DNA of 8,193 nucleotides. Origin: DASRQZ01 sp964571275. GTDB lineage: Bacteria; Myxococcota_A; Polyangia; Fen-1088. The position numbers and the translations under genes are program-made. Positions 1 to 4,395 of this stretch are shown here, in pieces. Location of the stretch: contig CAZNCQ010000317.1 in the NCBI GenBank assembly GCA_964571275.1, forward strand, positions 1-8,193, in the 5' to 3' direction. The notes beneath the pieces are model-generated. The model was not told the DNA's origin, did not search any database, and was given only the letters and a program-made list of their open reading frames with translations. How positions within the stretch are numbered: the stretch's first letter is position 1; each line of letters opens with the position of its first letter.

Positions 1-87
1 AATGGCGTTCAGGGGACAGTCGTCGAAGAACGGCGCGACGTGCACGCGGTAGTTCGTCTCGTTGAGCGCGTGCGAGCGAAGCGGCAT
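1..87 (-). CDS. 5' end of an unidentified gene, cut by the window edge
   Basis: An open frame runs from an ATG at 85-87 leftwards off the window, giving 29 residues that begin MPLRSHALNETNYRV and end in DDCPLNAI. About nine in ten of its codons end in G or C and its residue composition is balanced, which is what a real gene of this genome would show. An in-frame TGA lies 12-14 bases before the ATG, so the frame cannot start much further upstream. No Shine-Dalgarno sequence is evident. I do not recognise the family. It could be an internal fragment of a broken gene whose earlier part sat in another frame. Confidence 0.35.
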   Translation of the reverse strand, partial: MPLRSHALNETNYRVHVAPFFDDCPLNAI

Positions 88-188
88 GGAGGCGGTTCGT
101 CATGCTGGCCGAGCCCGACGGTCGCTCGGTCGTCCTCGCCGAGATGCGACCGCTCGGCGGCGTCACCCATTGGACGACTACCGCTCGC

Positions 189-743
189 TCAATCGCGCGC
201 GGCCACTCGCTGGGACTTTGTCGTCAGGAACACCCGCGGCAAACCGCACGGCATCCGAACGAAGTGCGGGAATTCCGGTGGAGGAGAGGCCGAGGACGCG
301 CCCACTGCGACGGGGCACGCGGGTGAAAGATCGATGGTGTCGATGACGAAGTCGTCGGGATGCTTCGCGTCGATGTTGTACGGCTGCAGGCGGGCGGCCG
401 GGAAGTCGTCGAGGTTGAACGTCACGATCGCCTGTGCGCCCGCCCTGATCGCCGCCGCGAGAACGTGGCGATCGTCGGGGTCCGGGAGAACGAGGCCATC
501 AATGAGCTGCTCGAAGCCAGTCACGAGGCAGTCGGGAACAGCGCGGGCCATCAGGTCGCGCGTGCGCTGGAGAGCCTCGGGTTTCAAGTCCGGCCGGTTC
601 ACTAAGATGTGGCGAAAACACTCGTCCAGGATAGCAGTCGACCAACGCGCGCGAACGACACCGGTATTCGCCAGGCGAACGAACAGATCGCGCAGCGGTG
701 CGGGATAAGGAACGCAGGCGTCGTATAGGACGACGAACGCCAT
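189..743 (-). CDS. PIN-domain toxin (putative RNase) of a type II toxin-antitoxin pair
   Basis: The 184-residue protein is a PIN-fold protein of the PIN_3 (COG1569-like) kind. PIN proteins are metal-dependent ribonucleases that act as toxins when their antitoxin is lost. The acidic pocket is visible: D8 in VLYDAC, E41 in ILDECFRH, the D88/D90/D91 cluster in PDPDDRHVLAAA, and D112/D113 in TFNLDDF. The start ATG lies six bases after the stop of the HTH antitoxin gene, with no clear ribosome binding site, so translation is probably coupled. The core to about residue 140 fits the family well. The last ~45 residues (from SPACPVAV on) match the usual tail poorly, and the short motif PPPEFPHFVRM looks like a worn version of the NPP-containing tail. 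A small compensated frameshift or drift there is possible. The catalytic core itself appears intact. Confidence 0.85.
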   Translation of the reverse strand: MAFVVLYDACVPYPAPLRDLFVRLANTGVVRARWSTAILDECFRHILVNRPDLKPEALQRTRDLMARAVPDCLVTGFEQLIDGLVLPDPDDRHVLAAAIRAGAQAIVTFNLDDFPAARLQPYNIDAKHPDDFVIDTIDLSPACPVAVGASSASPPPEFPHFVRMPCGLPRVFLTTKSQRVAARD

Positions 744-749
744 CGCGAG

Positions 750-1214
750 CTAGTACCCGAGGCCGTGCTTCTTCGCTTCCGCGGTCAACTCATCGAGAAC
801 CTTCTTGCGTTCGGCCTCGTCGCGTTGCTGGTACGCGATGAGGTCGGCAGCCTTCACCCGACGATGGGCTCCGACCATCCGGAACGGGATCTTCCCTTCG
901 TCGAGCAGTCCAACAAGGTGAGGTCGAGACACGTTCAATAGGTCCGCCGCCTGCTGCGTGGTCAGCTCGGCGTGTACGGGAACGATGGTGACCGCGTTGC
1001 CGTTAGCCATCTGGCCAAGGATCTCGAGGAATAGCTGGAAAGCTTCGCGTGGGACAGTGACCGAAGTGGATCGGCCCCCGTCGGGCCGAACCTGGACGGT
1101 GCGCGACCGCGCCCGACCCGGCTGCATTGCCGAGAGTGCCCGCAGCGCCGTTTTGGCTTCCTCGGCCGTTTCCTTCGATGGAATTTTCAGGGCTACCGAC
1201 TGCATGAAATACAT
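750..1214 (-). CDS. HTH (excisionase-type) antitoxin partnered with the PIN toxin
   Basis: The 154-residue protein has a helix-turn-helix of the excisionase/MerR-like type at about residues 84-130 (LTTQQAADLLNVSRPHLVGLL, then the wing KIPFRMVGAHRRV and KAADLIAYQQ). An acidic and basic helical tail ends in KKHGLGY. The N-terminal third (to about residue 75) is helical and charged. This arrangement is typical of antitoxins encoded just before PIN_3 toxins: the HTH binds the operon promoter and another part masks the toxin. It is the first gene of a two-gene minus-strand operon, and its TAG ends six bases before the toxin ATG. ATG 1214 has no convincing Shine-Dalgarno. The internal ATG four codons in is an alternative start. 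Autorepression through the 9-bp repeats just upstream is inferred. Confidence 0.85.
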   Translation of the reverse strand: MYFMQSVALKIPSKETAEEAKTALRALSAMQPGRARSRTVQVRPDGGRSTSVTVPREAFQLFLEILGQMANGNAVTIVPVHAELTTQQAADLLNVSRPHLVGLLDEGKIPFRMVGAHRRVKAADLIAYQQRDEAERKKVLDELTAEAKKHGLGY

Positions 1215-1261
1215 CTAGCAATTAATCGAAACAAACGCAATAAGCGAAATAGTCGAACGAC
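1215..1261 (-). promoter_or_regulatory. Probable promoter/operator of the toxin-antitoxin operon with four 9-bp direct repeats
   Basis: This strip between the antitoxin start and the TIR remnant is markedly AT-rich (17 of the first 46 bases are G/C) in an otherwise GC-rich window. On the plus strand it holds four adjacent imperfect 9-mers: tcgaaacaa (1226-1234), acgcaataa (1235-1243), gcgaaatag (1244-1252) and tcgaacgac (1253-1261). All share CG at the second and third positions and an A-rich second half. They sit 12 bases upstream of the antitoxin ATG, where an operator for its HTH would be expected. I cannot assign -35 and -10 boxes firmly. Confidence 0.5.
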
Positions 1262-1300
1262 TTTCGGGGGCGTCGTGGTTTCGGTCAAGCCCGTGGCGCG

Positions 1301-1453
1301 CTATGCTTTCGCGTCGCCGAAGCGTTGCTGCAGCACCTTCTCCCACTCGCTCGCGATTGGTATCTCGCGGTCAAACCACACCTGAAGGCCGATGGCGCTC
1401 AGACTGTTTCTCAGAATCCCGATGATTTGCTCGACAACGGCCAGATCTTCACG
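1301..1453 (-). pseudogene. Truncated TIR-domain fragment
   Basis: The frame encodes REDLAVVEQIIGILRNSLSA, then IGLQVWFDREIP and IASEWEKVLQQRFGDAKA, and stops at TAG 1301-1303. The order 'R-E-D ... VE ... L...G..VWFD.EI..... W' is that of the front half of a TIR domain (helix A, strand B, loop, helix C); a glutamate in SEWEKV lies about where the catalytic Glu of TIR NAD-hydrolases falls. The first beta strand with its S-Y motif is not recognisable: before it the frame reads KSVSPRRP and then an unrelated open stretch up to about 1600. Everything after helix C is missing. A TIR domain normally runs about 130-150 residues and only about 50 remain, so this is a dead remnant. Intact TIR proteins of this kind often act in antiphage defence. 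Confidence 0.55.
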
Positions 1454-1677
1454 GGGGCGCCGAGGGCTGACTGACTTCGGGCAGCGACGGCTCTCGTTAA
1501 TTAACCGGACGACTTCACGCGAGCCGCGACCGGCCTCGATCAAGCGCCGGAGAAGGTCCCTTCAGGTCTAGTTATAGCGTCACAATCTTGGCCGTGTGGG
1601 CGGCGCCGGCGGCAACCGTGGGGGGGGCGAGACCTCGGTGGTGAGTGGTCTCTCCTACCCAGTGGCAACTTCATCGC
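1454..1677. other. Gene-free stretch between TIR remnant and frameshifted ORF
   Basis: The minus frame of the TIR remnant stays open through 1454-1600 (it includes LIEAGRGSREVVRLINES from a TTG at 1543), but I recognise no domain in it. A run of eight G lies just before 1628. A 6-bp inverted repeat, GAGACC/GGTCTC at 1629-1634 and 1647-1652, has a 12-base loop and no T tract. I see nothing else. Confidence 0.4.
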
Positions 1678-1885
1678 ATGACAACCAACTTGAACGACAT
1701 CGTGCCGCCCTCCGACCCGAACGATCGCGCCACTTTCAGCAGCCTTCGAGACGCCCGCCGCCTACCACGTCCGGCTCGTCACCGGATTCAGCACCGAGCC
1801 GCGCCGCCACGCCGACATCATGGCCAAGGTCAACGCCGATCACCCGCCAGCCGACGACCGGGGAACTGCTGTATTCACTCTCTAA
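1678..1885 (+). pseudogene. Small unidentified gene broken by a one-base frameshift
   Basis: From ATG 1678 the first frame reads MTTNLNDIVPPSDPNDRATF with mostly G/C-ending codons. Near 1742-1745 the coding signal moves to the next frame, which continues FETPAAYHVRLVTGFSTE and then RRHADIMAKVNADHPPAD before stopping at TAA 1883-1885. In that second part nearly all of the first 32 codons end in G or C. One extra base near 1744 would explain the shift; the restored product would be about 68 residues. I know no family with this sequence. The TAA overlaps the TAG of the convergent small membrane protein. No convincing ribosome binding site precedes the ATG, so the true start could differ. Confidence 0.4.
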
Positions 1886-2145
1886 CGAAGCGGCCTCTCA
1901 AACACGAAGAAGTGAACATCTGGACTTGTAGCGGTGTATCCGATCACCCGCCAGCCCTTCTTGCCCATATCATCGAGGTTTGGGACTACCTCTTTTATGT
2001 TGTTCCAATAGCCGAAATTGTACTGCATGGCGCCTGCCGTGGCGGCATTGACTGTGCCTGGACGAAAAATGGTCGTGACGATGTTGACAGCCAGAAGCGT
2101 CGCGATGACCGAGAGAAGAACGTTGGTATTCTTTGAGGTGTTCAT
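1882..2145 (-). CDS. Small membrane-anchored protein of unknown function (DUF4177-like pattern)
   Basis: I chose the ATG at 2143-2145 because GGAGA lies a few bases upstream (2149-2153); a second in-frame ATG at 2163 lacks one. The product is 87 residues. Residues 8-27 (NVLLSVIATLLAVNIVTTIF) form one hydrophobic segment, a signal anchor or uncleaved signal. A short soluble part follows and contains NLDDMGKKGWRVIGY at 56-70, then VHFFVFERPLR at the end. The pattern 'LN.LG..GW.vvg' followed by a beta strand is that of small DUF4177-type domains, whose function is unknown; the link rests on pattern only. The gene is on the same strand as, and downstream of, the nuclease remnant. It has no visible damage. 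Confidence 0.65.
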   Translation of the reverse strand: MNTSKNTNVLLSVIATLLAVNIVTTIFRPGTVNAATAGAMQYNFGYWNNIKEVVPNLDDMGKKGWRVIGYTATSPDVHFFVFERPLR

Positions 2146-2176
2146 GTGTCTCCATTGAGCCATTGAGGAAAGAACA

Positions 2177-2384
2177 CTAGACCCGGTTTATCCAGGTGGC
2201 ATAGTCGGAATTCAGCATGAGGAGGCTGGTGACCTTGGCCCGAACCGCCGGGTCAGCTTCGGCCAGGCAGCGGCGGCGACCATCATACGCCGAAGCCGTC
2301 CCACGCCAGCGCCGCACCGGGCGTGGCCAAGCAGACGAGGAGGGCCGCCGAAGCGGCCGTCCGTCGCAGGATTCTAGTCGTCAC
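2177..2384 (-). pseudogene. S1/P1-type nuclease, N-terminal remnant with two frameshifts
   Basis: Starting at GTG 2384 the first frame gives a signal peptide, RRTAASAALLVCLATPGAALA, followed by WDGFG and a stop at 2283-2285. The next frame then carries MMVAAAAWPKLT (2286-2251). A third frame carries PAVRAKVTSLLMLNSDYATW and INRV, ending at TAG 2177-2179. Joined, they read as the start of a secreted S1/P1 zinc nuclease: cleavage just before a Trp, then G-H-x-x-V-A-x-x-A-W, 'LTPAVRAKV..LL.LN.DYA.W'. In this family the mature N-terminal Trp and His6 bind zinc. The Trp is kept but the first frameshift falls at the His6 position. About 200 further residues with the other zinc ligands are missing. 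The GTG overlaps the stop of the IS66 remnant, so the true start is uncertain. It is clearly dead. Confidence 0.75.
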
Positions 2385-2688
2385 AGAGTCACACCCACGG
2401 GCAAGAGCACAGCGCCCGGGGTCCGCTTCGCGCGCGTCGCGACCTCGACGAGGTAGCCGACGGGATCAATGCCCGCGACCTTGGCGGACTCGACGAGGCT
2501 GTACATCTGCGCGGCGACGACGGTCCCGCGGGCAGACTCGGACCCAAAGTGATTTCGGCGCCCGACGACTGGGCCGTGAGGCGGTCCCAGTTCTTAAGCG
2601 TGTAGCGAATGGCGCTCCCCACGCTGGTCGTCGCCAGCACCCGCTGCTCGTGCATCCAGGTTCGCATCTTGTCGAGCACGAAGGGCAT
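2381..2688 (-). mobile_element. IS66-family transposase, C-terminal remnant with internal deletion
   Basis: The first frame (2688-2572) reads LDKMRTWMHEQRVLATTSVG and then SAIRYTLKNWDRLTA, the stretch that precedes the last catalytic motif in IS66 transposases. It then moves to another frame reading GPVVGRRNHFGSESARGT, VVAAQMYSLVESAKVAGIDP and VGYLVEVATRAKRTPGAVLL, ending at TGA 2381-2383. In an intact IS66 transposase about 20 residues containing the 'L.DN..ER..R' block link these two parts; here that block, with its catalytic Glu, is deleted. The N-terminal zinc-binding and most of the DDE domain are absent, and I see no terminal inverted repeats or accessory IS66 orfs. The remnant cannot code for an active transposase. 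Confidence 0.88.
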
Positions 2689-2766
2689 TAAGAACCGGCG
2701 GCCTATACGTGCAGCAGACGAGCCCGCGGGTGCGCCTGGTCCATCGATTGCATTTGCTCCGGTCCC

Positions 2767-3168
2767 ATGAGTCCAGGACGATGTTGCTTGCCAGTAGTGG
2801 CGCTGGCCGCCGGGGTGTTCTTACTCGCCGCGATAGGCTGCACCAGCGTCGGGGCCGCGGGCGACCGTGGAGTCGACGGGGGCGGCTTGGACAGCATCGG
2901 CTCGGGTTATCCCTGCACGGCCGGTCAATTCTCCTCGAGCTGCACCGTGGGCAGCTCTTATTGCAGCGTGAACATGGGCGGCGCAGCCGGTCAGGGCGGC
3001 GGCGGGCCGATGCCCTACGAAACGGCCGAGTGCGCGCAGTACCCGGCGGGCTCGGCCTGCGCCTCGGTCCCCACATGTGCCTGTCTGTGTCCAGAGCTCG
3101 GCCTTTGCCAAACCTGCACCTGCGCTGACGTCGATGGACGCGTGACGATCGTGTGCCGGAGGGCCTGA
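2767..3168 (+). CDS. Small Cys-rich secreted lipoprotein, unknown function
   Basis: The 133-residue product begins with a basic and hydrophobic signal (VVALAAGVFLLAAIGC) whose lipobox AIGC puts the lipidated Cys at residue 25. A Gly/Asp-rich linker follows, then twelve cysteines at 50, 59, 66, 89, 98, 104, 106, 108, 114, 117, 119 and 130, including the run CACLC and CQTCTC. An even number of cysteines in an exported protein suggests disulfides. Such lipoproteins are common in myxobacteria, but I recognise no named family. The ATG has no good Shine-Dalgarno (GGTCCC precedes it), so another start is possible; the lipobox fixes the frame. It starts 78 bp right of the IS66 remnant, on the opposite strand, and stands alone. 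Confidence 0.7.
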   Translation: MSPGRCCLPVVALAAGVFLLAAIGCTSVGAAGDRGVDGGGLDSIGSGYPCTAGQFSSSCTVGSSYCSVNMGGAAGQGGGGPMPYETAECAQYPAGSACASVPTCACLCPELGLCQTCTCADVDGRVTIVCRRA

Positions 3169-3553
3169 CCGCGATCCGAATGCCGCACTCGCGTCGTCGC
3201 GTCGCCCAAGATGGCCCGCGATTCCGACCCGTGATCGCTTAACCGTCTCACCGACGACGTCGTGACGGCAGCCCGGCTCGGTTGTTCACACAGGTAACGT
3301 GAGGCGCGACCCGCGCAGAGCGGGGACAAATACAGCAAGGTCGTTTCCGCGGTCCCAAGGAATTCGATGGCAGAAGTCCGGAAGAAGGTGTTTGGGCTAT
3401 CGTGAACCGTAAGTTCAATCGAGGTCGCCGGCCGATCCCCCACTTGATCCCTCACTCGTGCGTGACGGAGCCTGACAACGCTCCCTGACCCCGTGTGTTG
3501 GCAAGTCCCCGTCACGACACGAATGAGGCGATCGCTTTCACGTTCTCGTCGAG
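3169..3553. other. 385-bp stretch without a convincing gene, left of the tRNA scar
   Basis: No frame here shows a family signature or the G/C third-position pattern of the neighbouring genes. A long minus-strand open frame crosses it but also runs over the lipoprotein and is rich in Ser, Thr, Arg and His, as shadow frames are. If the tRNA fragment is an attachment scar, this would be the end of the inserted element. An integrase gene is often found at such ends; I see none here. Confidence 0.5.
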
Positions 3554-3603
3554 CTTAGGATCTGGTTTCGAAAGAAGTGGGGGTTCGAGTCCCCCTCCTC
3601 GCA
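3554..3603 (+). tRNA. Partial tRNA-Leu(UAG): 3' half only, probable attachment-site scar
   Basis: The piece begins exactly at an anticodon loop, CTTAGGA (3554-3560, anticodon TAG, reading CUA leucine codons). Next comes the 3' anticodon-stem strand TCTGG (3561-3565), and a class II variable arm whose stem is TTC/GAA around a GAAA loop (3567-3576). A perfect T arm follows, GGGGG-TTCGAGT-CCCCC (3579-3595), then the 3' acceptor strand TCCTCGC (3596-3602) and discriminator A (3603). The bases before the loop (TCGAG) do not pair with TCTGG, and no D arm or GCGAGGA acceptor strand lies upstream. It is therefore not a working gene. A tRNA 3' half starting at the anticodon loop is the typical repeat left by integrases that recombine there. 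With this polarity the inserted element would lie to the left. Confidence 0.85.
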
Positions 3604-3647
3604 CTGACTTACGATTTCACGGGCTCGCCGAAGTCTTGGCGCGATAC

Positions 3648-4118
3648 CTAGCGGCAAACGTCGACGATGACCGGATTGAAGTACCACGTCGCCGTTCCGC
3701 AACTCGTTCCCGCGGCGCACGTCCCCGCGTCGAGCTGGCATGTGACCGCGCACGTCCCATCGGCGGTGCAGGTCTGATCCGACGGACACGAGACGGAGTC
3801 GTTGCAATGGCCGCCCGCATCGAAGTCAGCCGGCGTGCAGGCTCGGAACCAGTGACATATCTCGCCGATGCACTGGCCGCAGTGCCATTGCGCGGCCCCG
3901 GCGCAACAGGCTCTGCCAGGCGATGGACAGCTTGCAGAGGTGGCGATGTCCGACGGGCAAACATCGAGTCCACCGCCGGCCTGGGTGCAGGCCGAGCACC
4001 CCCCTTCAGCGCCGCCGGCATCGGCACCGCTGTCGGGGGCATGGCCCGACGTGGAGCTACAACCGATCGCGGAACTCGCCATCAAGATCGCCGCCCCCAG
4101 CGTCGCGATTGATCGCAT
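3648..4118 (-). CDS. Cys-rich secreted lipoprotein, unknown function
   Basis: Starting at ATG 4116-4118 the product is 156 residues. The signal MRSIATLGAAILMASSAIGC ends in a lipobox with the lipidated Cys at residue 20. A Ser/Gly/Asp/Ala-rich linker (to about residue 40) leads into a domain with 18 more cysteines, among them CSAC (41-44), CC (71-72), CGQC (80-83) and the spaced set at 105, 111, 117, 123, 127, 134, 140 and 155. The repeat C-P-S-D-Q-T-C-T-A-D-G-T-C resembles short Cys-rich modules of myxobacterial surface lipoproteins. The frame stays open upstream to 4217, but those 33 residues are a low-complexity Gly/Ala stretch without a signal. Only weak GGAG occurs 17 bases before the chosen ATG. 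The gene diverges from the kinase and ends 44 bp from the tRNA scar. Confidence 0.8.
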   Translation of the reverse strand: MRSIATLGAAILMASSAIGCSSTSGHAPDSGADAGGAEGGCSACTQAGGGLDVCPSDIATSASCPSPGRACCAGAAQWHCGQCIGEICHWFRACTPADFDAGGHCNDSVSCPSDQTCTADGTCAVTCQLDAGTCAAGTSCGTATWYFNPVIVDVCR

Positions 4119-4395
4119 GCCAACAAAGAAAGCAACTCCAGCGCCAGCGCCAGCGCCGCGGCCACTCGGCATTGGCCTGTCGCCTCGCCCCTGATCTCGG
4201 GAAGGGTCCGGCCCCAAACTCCCTCAGCTCCCACGGAATCTCACCGACTTTCCGACATCGATGTCGCGACCCGGTCATCACAAGTAGGCGCTGCCCCCTG
4301 ACGGAGTGACGAGCCACCTGGTCTGGTCTGAACTCGGGCGTTCGCCGGCGCAATTAAAGGAAACCGACCCCGCACCGAGCCAGGGAAGTCGACCC
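4119..4395. other. Divergent intergenic region between lipoprotein and kinase genes
   Basis: This 277-bp strip must hold the promoters of the minus-strand lipoprotein and the plus-strand kinase. It contains a short CCAGCG tandem repeat (about 4138-4161) and one local AT-rich spot, caattaaagg, near 4351-4360. I cannot assign -35/-10 or sigma-54 boxes with confidence. The kinase frame is open from GTG 4306 across its right end. Confidence 0.4.
4382..4386 (+). promoter_or_regulatory. Ribosome binding site that decides the kinase start
   Basis: AGGGA lies nine bases before ATG 4396. The upstream GTG 4306 has only CGGA directly against it, and the later ATG 4435 has no purine-rich block, so 4396 is the best-supported start. 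Confidence 0.5.

Noticed and set aside
66..183. Plus-strand fragment reading RRFVMLAEPDGRSVVLAEMR with strong G/C third positions
   Set aside because: It has a stop just upstream, loses its codon signature after about 184, overlaps the start of the minus-strand partial gene, and matches no family I know. It may be a gene fragment or a by-product of GC bias.
1629..1652. Inverted repeat GAGACC/GGTCTC as a possible terminator
   Set aside because: The stem is only 6 bp with a 12-base loop and no T tract, and no gene ends next to it.
3015..3515. Long minus-strand open frame of 166 codons
   Set aside because: It overlaps the Cys-rich lipoprotein on the other strand, has no start signal, and has the Ser/Thr/Arg/His-rich composition typical of shadow frames.
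3169..3553. Integrase or excisionase gene next to the tRNA scar
   Set aside because: No frame shows the R-H-R-Y tyrosine-recombinase motifs or a small HTH protein; the gene would have to lie outside the window.
3554..3603. A complete functional tRNA-Leu gene
   Set aside because: The 5' anticodon strand, D arm and 5' acceptor strand are missing, and the upstream bases do not pair with the retained stems.
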